Both the position numbers and the translations under genes were made by a program. DNA of 64,000 bases from Hyphomicrobiales bacterium (lineage in GTDB: Bacteria > Pseudomonadota > Alphaproteobacteria > Rhizobiales > Xanthobacteraceae): the NCBI GenBank assembly GCA_016713235.1, contig JADJPN010000004.1, forward strand, positions 310,001-374,000. Direction: 5' to 3'. The stretch's first letter is position 1, and each line of letters opens with the position of its first letter. The notes under the pieces are model-generated. The model made no database searches and had not been told where the DNA came from. It saw only the letters and a program-made list of their open reading frames with translations. Of the stretch, positions 44,493 to 53,909 are shown one piece after another.

Positions 44493-45245
44493 CGGCAGGC
44501 TCGAGATCGCGGCGAGCAGAATGATCACGTAAGCCGCGTTGCGATAGTTTCGATCCGAAACCAAGACGAACACCATCGAGCCGCCCGCCATGCCGGACAG
44601 AAACGGCACGAACATCAAGAGCCCGAACCAGAACACTTCGTTCGTGAGCAAGCCGCTCCAGCCATAGACGGCGATCGAAAAGAGATCGAACAGCGCAAAG
44701 TATGCGATCAGGTTCGCGCGCACGCCTGCGGCTGAGATAGCGCCGCCAAGCCAATAAATAATGACCGGGGGCCCGGGAATTTGCGTGGCGCCGCCGAGCA
44801 CGCCTGAGATCGCGCCGACGCCGAGCGTAATGGGCAGTTTCGGCGCGCCGTGATAGCGCCAGCCGCTCGCGAGGAACAGCACGAACACGACGATGATGAC
44901 CGCAATCGCCCAGCGCATCGGACCCGGATCGACATAGAGCAGCGCGAGCGTGCCGAGCGGAATGGTGATCGCCGCCGCGAACAGAAGCGGCAGCGTTTCG
45001 CGCCAGCGCACATGCGGCAGCGCCGGCACCAGAAACGGCAACGAGCAGATGAAATCCAGCAGCAGGATCGTGGTGACGGAGAAGCGCGGGCCGTACAGCG
45101 CGCCGATCAGCGGCACATAGATCATCCCGGCCCCGAAGCCGGAGAAGCCGCGAATGAAGCCGGCGGCAAAGGTGATCGCCGCCGCGAGTGCGAGGCGGTC
45201 GTCGAAGAAGGGTGCGAGCGAGGTGGGGATAAGGGCTGAGAACAA
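44469..45245 (-). CDS. TauE/SafE-family transporter
   Basis: A 258-residue, eight-helix anion exporter. Key pieces are FIRGFSGFGAGMIYVPLIGALY and GVGAISGVLGGATQIPGPPVIIYWLGG, the duplicated motif of sulfite/organosulfonate exporters. The second TauE-type gene in the window, this one intact. Divergent from ruvC by 77 bases, convergent with the EamA gene. Confidence 0.88.
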   Translation of the reverse strand: MFSALIPTSLAPFFDDRLALAAAITFAAGFIRGFSGFGAGMIYVPLIGALYGPRFSVTTILLLDFICSLPFLVPALPHVRWRETLPLLFAAAITIPLGTLALLYVDPGPMRWAIAVIIVVFVLFLASGWRYHGAPKLPITLGVGAISGVLGGATQIPGPPVIIYWLGGAISAAGVRANLIAYFALFDLFSIAVYGWSGLLTNEVFWFGLLMFVPFLSGMAGGSMVFVLVSDRNYRNAAYVIILLAAISSLPLFDRFLR

Positions 45246-45322
45246 GCAGTGAAGCCTTGGTGGGATGGAACGATTATCATGCCGTCTAGGCAGTTTCCGA
45301 TAGCGGAGTTATCACCGCAGGG

Positions 45323-45838
45323 ATGACGCGCCCGAATCGCATACTCGGCATCGATCCCGGCCTGCGCCGCACCGGCTGGGGCGTGATCGAATGCGAGGGC
45401 TCGAAGCTTTCCTTCGTCGCCTGCGGCTCGGTGAACGCCGATGAGCGCGAATCGTTGAGCGAGCGGCTCGCTTTCATCCACAAAGGGCTTGCCGAGATCG
45501 TCGAGCGCTACGCGCCGCACGAAGCGGCGGTGGAAGAGACTTTCGTCAATGCCGATCCGCGCGCGGCGCTCAAACTCGGACAGGCGCGGGGGATCGCGCT
45601 CGTGGTGCCGGCGCAGGCGGGCTTGCCGGTCGCCGAATACGCGCCGAACCTGATCAAGAAGACGGTCGTTGGTGCGGGCCGCGCGGAGAAGGCGCAGATC
45701 CGGCTGATGATCCGCGTGCTGATGCCGAAGGCTGATCCCGAGACCGACGACGCGGCGGATGCTTTGGCGATTGCAGTTTGCCACGCGCATCACCGCTCGA
45801 GCGTCGATATTCTCTCGCGCGTCGTGGGAGGGGCCTGA
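45323..45838 (+). CDS. ruvC: Crossover junction endodeoxyribonuclease RuvC
   Basis: A 171-residue Holliday-junction resolvase: GIDPGLRRTGWGVIE with catalytic D11, VEETFVNADPRAALKLGQARG, and the ETDDAADALAIAVCHAH C-terminal motif. First gene of ruvC-ruvA-membrane protein-ruvB-ybgC; ruvA starts two bases downstream. Confidence 0.97.
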   Translation: MTRPNRILGIDPGLRRTGWGVIECEGSKLSFVACGSVNADERESLSERLAFIHKGLAEIVERYAPHEAAVEETFVNADPRAALKLGQARGIALVVPAQAGLPVAEYAPNLIKKTVVGAGRAEKAQIRLMIRVLMPKADPETDDAADALAIAVCHAHHRSSVDILSRVVGGA

Positions 45839-45840
45839 GC

Positions 45841-46461
45841 ATGATCGGCAAGTTGCGCGGTGTGATCGACGCCTATGGTGACGACTTCGTGGTGATCGAC
45901 GTGCATGGCGTCGGCTATGTCGTGCATTGCTCCGCACGCACGCTGCAATCCTTGCCGCCGCAGGGCGAGGCCGCGACGATTTCCATCGAGACCCATGTGC
46001 GCGAACAGGAGATCAAGCTGTTCGGCTTCACGAACGATCTCGACCGAGAGTGGTTTCGCATTCTTCAGTCCGTGCAGGGCGTCGGCGCGAAGGTGGCGCT
46101 TGCGATTTTGTCGACGCTGAAGCCCGCGGAGCTCGCGAATGCCATCGCGCTCGGCGACAAGACGGCCGTGTCGCGCACGCCCGGCGTCGGGCCGAAGCTC
46201 GCCGCGCGCATCGTTGCCGAGCTGAAAGATAAGGCGCCGGCGTTTGCGACGGTCGACCCGTCGGTCGTAAAATTGCAGGGCGATCTTTCCGAGAAGCGCG
46301 CGCCGCAGCCGGTCGCGGACGCCGTCTCCGCGCTGGTGCATCTCGGCTACGTAGAAATTCAGGCGGGTGCTGCCGTCGCCGCGGCCGTGCGTGCATCAGG
46401 CGACGAGAATGCACCGGTCGAGACGCTCATTCGTCTCGGGTTGAAGGAGCTGGCGCGGTGA
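45841..46461 (+). CDS. ruvA: Holliday junction branch-migration protein RuvA
   Basis: A 206-residue RuvA with OB-fold (MIGKLRGVIDAYGDDFVVIDVHGVGY), two helix-hairpin-helix units (VQGVGAKVALAIL, TPGVGPKLAARIV) and the C-terminal RuvB-binding helix. Start ATG 45841 matches the family; upstream frame extension lies within ruvC. Ends in a GTGA overlap with the next gene. Confidence 0.97.
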   Translation: MIGKLRGVIDAYGDDFVVIDVHGVGYVVHCSARTLQSLPPQGEAATISIETHVREQEIKLFGFTNDLDREWFRILQSVQGVGAKVALAILSTLKPAELANAIALGDKTAVSRTPGVGPKLAARIVAELKDKAPAFATVDPSVVKLQGDLSEKRAPQPVADAVSALVHLGYVEIQAGAAVAAAVRASGDENAPVETLIRLGLKELAR

Positions 46462-46913
46462 ACAATGCGGTTGCGAAACCCGGATCGAAGGTGATTGCCT
46501 TCATTCTCGTTGTGCTGATCTTTGTCGCGATCGGGCCGCTCATCGGCTCGCTCTCGCTCTGGCTCGGCTCGAATTTCTCCGCGCTCTCGCGCGGGAACGT
46601 CGGCATCGATCAGTTTTTCAACGGATTCCTGTTCGTGCTGGTCTTCGGATACTTCCTCGGCTTTGCCTTCGCGCTGATCTCCGGCATCGTCGTGGCGGCC
46701 GCGGGATTATGGATGCGGTGGAATAATTTTCTGGTGCCGATCATCGCCGCCGCGATCGCGACACTCGCGGGCTTCGTGCTGTTGCCGGCCGTCATGAACA
46801 TCACCATGGCTGACGTCGGCACGCACTGGCTGTTCCTGCTGTGCTTGTCGGGTGCGTTCGTGTGCTGGCTGCTCACCATCCGCATCGTGAGAAGAACATG
46901 GCAGAGCGTCTAG
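46458..46913 (+). CDS. Hypothetical four-helix membrane protein inside the ruv operon
   Basis: A 151-residue protein with four hydrophobic helices (about 12-35, 57-83, 91-112 and 121-143) and short loops, starting at GTG that overlaps the ruvA stop and ending 16 bases inside ruvB. Its translation is thus coupled on both sides. I do not recognise a family. A membrane protein between ruvA and ruvB is not part of the known branch-migration machinery, so any function is unknown. Confidence 0.82.
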   Translation: MNNAVAKPGSKVIAFILVVLIFVAIGPLIGSLSLWLGSNFSALSRGNVGIDQFFNGFLFVLVFGYFLGFAFALISGIVVAAAGLWMRWNNFLVPIIAAAIATLAGFVLLPAVMNITMADVGTHWLFLLCLSGAFVCWLLTIRIVRRTWQSV

Positions 46914-47935
46914 TCTCCGCACAGCAACGCGACGACGACCCGGCGGAGGCTTCGCTTCGCCCGCAGCGGCTTGCCGAATTCATCGGCCAGCAACAGGCGC
47001 GCGCGAACCTCTCGGTCTTCATCGAAGCGGCGAAGGCGCGCAAGGAAGCGCTCGACCACGTTTTGCTGGTCGGCCCGCCGGGTCTGGGCAAGACGACGCT
47101 CGCGCAGATCGTGGCGCGCGAACTTGGCGTGAACTTCCGTGCGACCTCCGGCCCGGTGATCGCGAAGGCCGGCGATCTCGCGGCGTTACTCACCAATCTC
47201 GAAGAGCGCGACGTGCTCTTCATCGACGAAATCCACCGCCTCAATCCGCATATCGAGGAAGTGCTCTATCCGGCGATGGAGGATTATCAGCTCGACCTCA
47301 TCATCGGCGAAGGGCCGGCCGCACGTTCGGTGAAGATCGAGCTTGCGAAATTCACGCTGGTCGGTGCCACCACGCGCTCAGGGCTGTTGACCACGCCGCT
47401 GCGCGATCGCTTTGGCATTCCGGTTCGTCTCGGCTTCTATGAAGTCGATGAATTGGAAACCATCGTCGTGCGCGGTGCGCGCGTGTTGAGCATCGGTATC
47501 AGTAAAGACGGCGCGCGAGAAATCGCGAAGCGCGCGCGCGGTACGCCGCGCATCGCGGGGCGCCTCTTGAAGCGCGTGCGCGACTTCGCAGCGGTCGATA
47601 AAGTTTCGACCATCGACGCGAAAGCCGCCGACCGTGCACTTTCGCAACTCGAAGTGGACGGCGCAGGTCTCGACGCCATGGACCGGCGGTATCTGCGCAT
47701 CATCTCCGATCACTACGGCGGCGGCCCGGTCGGGATCGAGACGATTTCGGCGGCACTCTCCGAGCCGCGCGATGCGCTGGAAGACATCATCGAGCCGTTT
47801 CTGATCCAGCGGGGCTTCATCCAGCGCACACCGCGCGGGCGTATGATGACCTCGCACGCCTATAAACATCTCGGGGTCGCGGAGCCGAAGCGCGATGCTT
47901 CGCAGATGCCGCTGTTCGATCAAGGCGAAGAATGA
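46898..47935 (+). CDS. ruvB: Holliday junction branch-migration ATPase RuvB
   Basis: A 345-residue AAA+ motor with Walker A GPPGLGKTT, Walker B FIDEIHR, sensor ATTRSG and the C-terminal winged helix IEPFLIQRGFIQRTPRGR. It starts 16 bases before the membrane protein ends and its ATGA overlaps ybgC. Confidence 0.97.
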   Translation: MAERLVSAQQRDDDPAEASLRPQRLAEFIGQQQARANLSVFIEAAKARKEALDHVLLVGPPGLGKTTLAQIVARELGVNFRATSGPVIAKAGDLAALLTNLEERDVLFIDEIHRLNPHIEEVLYPAMEDYQLDLIIGEGPAARSVKIELAKFTLVGATTRSGLLTTPLRDRFGIPVRLGFYEVDELETIVVRGARVLSIGISKDGAREIAKRARGTPRIAGRLLKRVRDFAAVDKVSTIDAKAADRALSQLEVDGAGLDAMDRRYLRIISDHYGGGPVGIETISAALSEPRDALEDIIEPFLIQRGFIQRTPRGRMMTSHAYKHLGVAEPKRDASQMPLFDQGEE

Positions 47936-48402
47936 AAAAATCCGAGACTTGGCCCGATCTCGCCGGGCGTATTGAAAACGGTCAACACGTCATGGCCGTT
48001 CGCGTCTATTACGAAGACACGGATTTCTCCGGCGTGGTCTATCACGCGAGCTATCTGCGCTTCATGGAGCGCGGACGCACGGATTTTCTGCGCCTGCTCG
48101 GCGTCGATCATCGCGCACTGTTCGAGGAAGCGGGCCGGGAGGCGCCGGGCTTCGCTTTCGTCGTGCGCTCGATGAACATCGAATATCTCAAGCCCGCGCA
48201 CATGGACGACGTGCTGACGATTAGAACGTCTCCAGCCGAGGTCGCGGGCGCGTCGCTCACGCTGAAGCAAGAGGTCTTCCGCGGCGAGACATTGATCCTC
48301 GAGGCGATGGTCAAGGCGGCCTTCGTCTCCGGCGGCCGCGCACGGCGTATCCCCGAAGGGCTCCGCAAAGCCATGGCGCCAGACGCGCTGTCACATCGCT
48401 AA
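47932..48402 (+). CDS. ybgC: Tol-Pal-associated acyl-CoA thioesterase YbgC
   Basis: A 156-residue hotdog-fold enzyme with YYEDTDFSGVVYHASYLRFMERGR, the active-site aspartate motif of YbgC. It hydrolyses short acyl-CoA and is regularly found at the head of tol-pal clusters. Joined to ruvB by a 4-base overlap; tolQ follows after 219 bases. Confidence 0.94.
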   Translation: MKKSETWPDLAGRIENGQHVMAVRVYYEDTDFSGVVYHASYLRFMERGRTDFLRLLGVDHRALFEEAGREAPGFAFVVRSMNIEYLKPAHMDDVLTIRTSPAEVAGASLTLKQEVFRGETLILEAMVKAAFVSGGRARRIPEGLRKAMAPDALSHR

Positions 48403-48413
48403 CCATTTGTTAA
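48399..48413 (+). promoter_or_regulatory. Possible CtrA-type binding site upstream of tolQ
   Basis: CTAA at 48399-48402 and TTAA at 48410-48413 are spaced by seven bases, one mismatch from the TTAA-N7-TTAA CtrA box, and the sequence continues TTAACC. It lies at the end of ybgC, 210 bases before tolQ. Prediction only. Confidence 0.35.
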
Positions 48414-48431
48414 CCGTGTAAGCCGTTCTCT

Positions 48432-48465
48432 CTGGGGCGCGATCCGCTAGGCCGCGCCCCAGTTT
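48432..48465 (+). terminator. GC-rich hairpin after ybgC
   Basis: CTGGGGCGCG (48432-48441) pairs with CGCGCCCCAG (48453-48462) and is followed by TTT. It separates the ruv-ybgC transcript from the tol genes. Confidence 0.6.
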
Positions 48466-48621
48466 GGACAGATTCAGTGCCGTATTGACGGGACACGAGC
48501 GAAGCGAAGTGCAGGGCGAGCCGAATTGCCGGGCCTGCGAAAAGTTCCGCCCGCCTTACCCAGAATCCCGAATGCGCGGTGTGTGGCGCGACAGCAATCG
48601 CCGGAACGCAAAGGACCTTCG

Positions 48622-49420
<799 letters not shown>

Positions 49421-49430
49421 GGGCCTCGAT

Positions 49431-49874
49431 ATGGGTATGAGCGGTGGTTCGGGTGCAGGCGCGCGGCGCTCGTCGCGCGTGCGCGGTCGCGGAGTAAGCG
49501 CCGAAATTAACGTGACGCCGCTCGTGGACGTCATGCTGGTGCTGCTTATCATTTTCATGATCTCGGCGCCGCTGCTCACGGTCGGCGTGCCGATCGATCT
49601 GCCGCAGAGCCAGGCGAAATCGCTCGATCAGGAGCGCGAACCGCTGACCCTTTCGGTCAACGACAAGGGTCAGGTGTTCTTGCAGAACACAGAGATCAAG
49701 GTCGACGAACTGGTCGATAAGCTGAAGGCTGTCGCCAAGCAGGGCACGGAAGAACGCATCTATGTGCGCGGCGACAAGAAGGTCGATTACGGGACAGTGA
49801 TGAAGGTGATGGGCCGCTTGCAGGCCGCGGGCTACCGCAAGGTCGCGCTGGTCACCGAAGTTGAAGGATCCTGA
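49431..49874 (+). CDS. tolR: TolR/ExbD-family protein
   Basis: A 147-residue protein: basic N-terminus, one helix with the proton-carrying aspartate (INVTPLVDVMLVLLIIFMI) and a periplasmic domain ending VTEVEGS. Partner of TolQ. Eight bases upstream of tolA. A second in-frame ATG at 49437 could also be the start. Confidence 0.95.
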   Translation: MGMSGGSGAGARRSSRVRGRGVSAEINVTPLVDVMLVLLIIFMISAPLLTVGVPIDLPQSQAKSLDQEREPLTLSVNDKGQVFLQNTEIKVDELVDKLKAVAKQGTEERIYVRGDKKVDYGTVMKVMGRLQAAGYRKVALVTEVEGS

Positions 49875-49882
49875 CCGGAGAC

Positions 49883-50785
49883 ATGCGCCCCGGCTTTACG
49901 ATCTCGACCGCGTTCCATGCCGTTGTTCTCGGCTGGGGGCTGATTCATTTTGCCTCCGTGAAACCGAATGAAGCGCCACCGGTTGAATCCCTGCCGATCG
50001 ATCTCGTTTCGATTTCCGACATTACGAAGTCGAAGCAGGGCACGATCAAGGCCGAGAAGAAGCCGGAAGACGTAAAGCAGGCCGAGAAGAAGTCCGAAGT
50101 CGCGCCGAAGGCCGATCCGAATCTTCCGGTCAAGAACAAGGACGTGAAGGCGACGCTGCCGCCGCCGACGCCGGCCGAGGAAAAGGTCGAGAAGAAAGAA
50201 GAGCCGAAGAAGGAAGTGGCCAAGCCCGATCCGACGCCGTCACCGGACGCGATCGCGAAGAAGCTCGAAGAAGAGCAGAAGAAAGCCGAGAAGAAAAAAG
50301 AGACGCCGAAAAAGGTCGTGAAGGAAAAAGCGCCGCCGGTGAAGACGAAGCACAATTTCGATCCGGACCAGATTCAGGCGCAACTCGACCGCCGCGCGCC
50401 GTCGCGCAAACAGAATGTCGGTGAGCTGCAGAAGCAAACGAATTTGGGTACGCCGAAAGGCGCCGACCAGACGCTATCCATGAGCGAACTCGACGCCTTC
50501 AAGAATCACGTGCGGCGATGCTGGAACGTGCTGCCGGGTGCGGGCAACATGGAAAGCAATCTGATCGTGCTGCGTATTCGCCTGAACCCCGACGGCACCC
50601 TGGCGGCACAGCCGGAGTTGAAGAGCACGATTACGACGCCGATCATGCGCGCGAATGCCGACAGCGCCATGCGCGCGGTGATTACGTGCGCGCCTGGATC
50701 CAGATGTTTTCGGCCCAGCACCTATACCGTCTGGCGGGACACGAAAATTGGGTTCGATCCGAGATATGATTACCTGAGTATTTGA
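49883..50785 (+). CDS. tolA: Cell envelope integrity protein TolA
   Basis: A 300-residue protein: one N-terminal helix (HAVVLGWGLIHFASV), a long lysine/glutamate/proline-rich spacer (residues 50-175) and a C-terminal TolA/TonB-like domain (LDAFKNHVRRCWNVLPGAGN, then a conserved AVITC). Around 50690-50717 the reading looks unusual; a neighbouring frame offers IQMFSA before the in-frame TYTVWRD, so a compensated pair of indels is possible. It links the inner-membrane TolQR motor with Pal and TolB. Confidence 0.88.
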   Translation: MRPGFTISTAFHAVVLGWGLIHFASVKPNEAPPVESLPIDLVSISDITKSKQGTIKAEKKPEDVKQAEKKSEVAPKADPNLPVKNKDVKATLPPPTPAEEKVEKKEEPKKEVAKPDPTPSPDAIAKKLEEEQKKAEKKKETPKKVVKEKAPPVKTKHNFDPDQIQAQLDRRAPSRKQNVGELQKQTNLGTPKGADQTLSMSELDAFKNHVRRCWNVLPGAGNMESNLIVLRIRLNPDGTLAAQPELKSTITTPIMRANADSAMRAVITCAPGSRCFRPSTYTVWRDTKIGFDPRYDYLSI

Positions 50786-50803
50786 TCAGGATTGGATGCC
50801 GAG

Positions 50804-52134
50804 ATGCCGTTTGAATTTTCCCGCCGCAAACTTCTGATGGCCGCAGGCTCGACTGCGGCGCTGGCGCTTGCAGCGCCGCGTCTGTCGCTCGCGCAGACCC
50901 GCATCGATATTACCCGCGGCACCGTGCAGCCCTTGCCGATCGCGATCTCTGATTTCGTCAGCGAGGGCGATGCCGGCCGCAACATCACAGGCGTGATTAC
51001 GAACAACCTGCGCCGCTCCGGCCTGTTCGCGCCGATCGATCAGGGCGCCTTCATCGAGCGCATCAACAACATCGACGTCGCGCCCCGTTTTCAGGATTGG
51101 CGCGTGATCAATGCGCAGACGCTGGTCATGGGCCGCGTGCAGCGACAGGGCGATGGCCGTTTTCAGGTCGCGTTCCGGCTCTGGGATATTTCGGCGGGCC
51201 AGTATCTGATCGGCCAGCAATTCCTCACGCAGCCGGAAAACTGGCGGCGCATCGCGCACATCATTTCCGACCAGATTTATCAGCGGCTCACCGGCGAGAA
51301 GGGCTATTTCGACACGCGCATCGTTTACGTCGATGAGACCGGGCCGAAGGACAAGCGCGTGAAGCGGCTTGCAATCATGGATCAGGACGGCGCGAACGTG
51401 CGCTATCTGACGCGCGGCGAAGAACTCGTGCTGACGCCGCGCTTCTCGCCGACCAATCAGGAAATCACCTATATGTCCTATGGCCGCGGGCGACCAGCCG
51501 CCGCGCGTGATGCTGATGAATATCGAAACCGGGCAGCGCGAAATGGTCGGCGATTTTCCGAACATGGCGTTCAGCCCGCGCTTCTCGCCGAACGGCCAGA
51601 GCGTGATCATGAGCCTGCAGCAGCAGGGGCGCATCCAACATCTATTCGATGGATCTGCGCACCAAGCGTCTGGTGCGGCTGACCTCGACGCCGGCGATCG
51701 ACACCGCACCTTCTTATTCGCCGGACGGCCAACAGGTCGTGTTCGAGTCCGATCGCGGCGGCTCGCAGCAGCTTTACGTGATGAGCGCCGACGGCTCGAA
51801 CCAGCGCCGCATTTCGCCGGTCGGCGAGGGCCGTTACTCGACGCCGGTATGGTCGCCGCGCGGCGACGTCATTGCATTCACCAAACAGGGCAGCGGCTCG
51901 TTTTCGATCGGCGTCATGCGCACCGATGGTTCGGGCGAGCGCATTCTGACCGAGGGCTATCACAACGAAGGCCCGACCTGGTCGCCGAACGGGCGCGTGC
52001 TCATGTTCTTCCGCGATCCGGGCGGCAATGCCGGTCCGAAGCTCTTCACGGTCGATCTCACCGGCTACAACGAATTGCAGGTGCCGACCCCGGCTTATGC
52101 CTCGGACCCGGCCTGGTCGCCGCCGCTGTCGTAA
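50804..52134 (+). CDS. tolB: Tol-Pal periplasmic beta-propeller protein TolB, two frameshifts as sequenced
   Basis: Three forward frames must be joined. The N-terminal part has a signal peptide (RRKLLMAAGSTAALALAAPRLSLAQ). One extra C at 51485 separates TYMSYG from AGDQPPRVMLMNIETG, and another at 51630 separates MSLQQQG from ASNIYSMDLRTKRLVRL. Removing both gives 442 residues, the expected TolB length, with the D2 and six-bladed propeller domains. Translation as written would stop after 293 residues. TolB binds Pal and TolA. Confidence 0.9.
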
Positions 52135-52334
52135 TTGCGATGGCGAAAAGCCCCCGCGTTTACCCCGCGCTAACCATGCGCGAAGGAATTTGCACGAAAA
52201 TTCTTTGTTTTCACGCCCTGACGGCGCCGCAAAGATTTCGTCAAGGTTGATGGAATATTCGAAATTCAAGTTGCTTTAGACCGGTCCGGGAACTCTCGCG
52301 GCCGGTCGTTGTGGGAATTTAAGGAGTAAGCGGT

Positions 52335-52835
52335 ATGTCGGGATTGATGCGGCTCGTTCGCGGTGCGCGCTTCGCCTCGCTCTTTGCGCTGACGCTGGCG
52401 GTTGCGGCCTGTTCGACGAATCAGAATGCGACCGACCCGAATAATCCGAATGCGGCGGCGCCTCCGGGCAGCGTGCAGGACTTCGTGGTCAATGTCGGCG
52501 ATCGCGTGTTTTTCGAAAGCGATCAGTCGGACCTGACGCCGCAGGCGCGCGCGACCCTGGACAAGCAGGTGCAGTGGCTCCAGCAGTACGGCCAGTACTC
52601 CTTCACGGTCGAAGGTCACGCCGACGAGCGCGGCACGCGCGAATACAACATCGCGCTTGGCGCCCGCCGCGCGCAGACGGTCCGCGACTATCTCGCCTCG
52701 CGCGGCATTCCTGCGCAGCGCATGCGGACGATCTCCTACGGCAAGGAACGTCCGGTCGCGGTCTGTAACGACATTTCGTGCTGGTCGCAGAACCGCCGCG
52801 CGGTGACGGTGTTGAACAGCGCGCCCGGCACCTAA
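52335..52835 (+). CDS. pal: Peptidoglycan-associated lipoprotein Pal
   Basis: A 166-residue lipoprotein: signal with lipobox LAVAAC (acylated C26) and an OmpA-like domain (FFESDQSDLTPQARATLDKQ, VEGHADERGTREYNIALGARRA). It tethers the outer membrane to peptidoglycan and binds TolB. Strong AAGGAG site before the ATG. Confidence 0.97.
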   Translation: MSGLMRLVRGARFASLFALTLAVAACSTNQNATDPNNPNAAAPPGSVQDFVVNVGDRVFFESDQSDLTPQARATLDKQVQWLQQYGQYSFTVEGHADERGTREYNIALGARRAQTVRDYLASRGIPAQRMRTISYGKERPVAVCNDISCWSQNRRAVTVLNSAPGT

Positions 52836-52861
52836 GAAGATTTCGTTCTCTGCAAATTCAA

Positions 52862-52893
52862 AAACCGGCACTCCAAAAGGGTGCCGGTTTGCG
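52862..52893 (+). terminator. Terminator-like hairpin after pal
   Basis: AAACCGGCAC (52862-52871) pairs with GTGCCGGTTT (52881-52890) around a nine-base loop. The T run is short (TTT), so termination may be partial, with read-through to cpoB. Confidence 0.6.
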
Positions 52894-52951
52894 TTCTGGC
52901 TTAGTCCGCCTTGGCCCTACTTTAGGCAAAAACGGGTTCCATCGGTTTCCC

Positions 52952-53909
52952 ATGATTTCAGTGCGCAACCTTTTCCCGATCGCGCTCGCGGCCGCTTTGC
53001 TCGCGACCGCTCCGGCGCAGGCCCAGTTTCCGTTCGGTAACCGGCAGCAACAGCAGTATCCGCCGCAAGATCAGGGCGATGGCGAGCTTTCGATCCGGGT
53101 CGACCGCCTCGAACAGGCGCTGCGCCAGCTCACCGGGCAGGTCGAACAATTGCAGATGCAGAATCAGCAACTGATGCAACGTGGCGGTTGCAGCGCGGGC
53201 CGCAGCCGCCAATGCAGCAGCGCCCGACGATGCGTCCGCATCAGCCGCAGCAACAGGCCGTGCCGCCGCTCGGACCCCGCAGCAGCAACGTGCAGCAAAA
53301 TCCGCAGCAGACCCGCAGGGTGACGCGTTCGATCCGGAGAACGATCCCAACGCGCCGGGCCGTCCGCGCAACCTCGGACAGATGCCCCCGCAGCAGCAGT
53401 ATCAGCAGAACCAGCCGCAGGGCCCGCAGGGTCCTATGGTGCTCTCGCCGAACGGCAACCAGAATTTTCCGCCGCCGCAACAGAACCCCGGCCCGCCGCA
53501 GCAGCAGGCGGTCGCGCCGCCCTCAAGCAGCCCGAAGGACGCCTACGATCTGGCCTACGGTTATGTGCTGCGCCGCGATTATGCGCTGGCGGAGCAGCGC
53601 TTCCGTGCTTTCCTCGAGCAGCATTCCGGCGACCGCAACGTGCCGCTCGCGACGTATTGGTTGGGCGAGAGCCTCTATCAGCAGAAGAGATACAACGACG
53701 CCGCGAATGTCTTCCTCGACATTTACAAGCAGCATCCGCAAAGCCAGCGCGCGCCGGATTCGCTCCTGCGGCTCGGCCAGTCGCTCGCCCAGCTCGGCAA
53801 TAAAGAGGGTGCTTGCGGTTCGCTCGGTGCGGTGCTTTCGAGATATCCGAAAGCTTCCGCGAGCGTGAAGAAGAACGTCGAGGATGAGCAAAAAAGGCTC
53901 GGCTGCTGA
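52952..53909 (+). CDS. cpoB: Tol-Pal system protein CpoB (YbgF), frameshifted as sequenced
   Basis: The N-terminus has a signal peptide (ISVRNLFPIALAAALLATAPAQAQ) and a coiled coil (LSIRVDRLEQALRQLTGQVEQLQMQNQ). The C-terminal TPR domain (DAYDLAYGYVLRRDYALAEQRF to KKNVEDEQKRLGC) lies in another frame. At least one indel must lie in the Q/P/A-rich linker (about 53165-53330); a single extra base or two missing ones both work. CpoB coordinates peptidoglycan synthesis with outer-membrane constriction. Confidence 0.85.
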
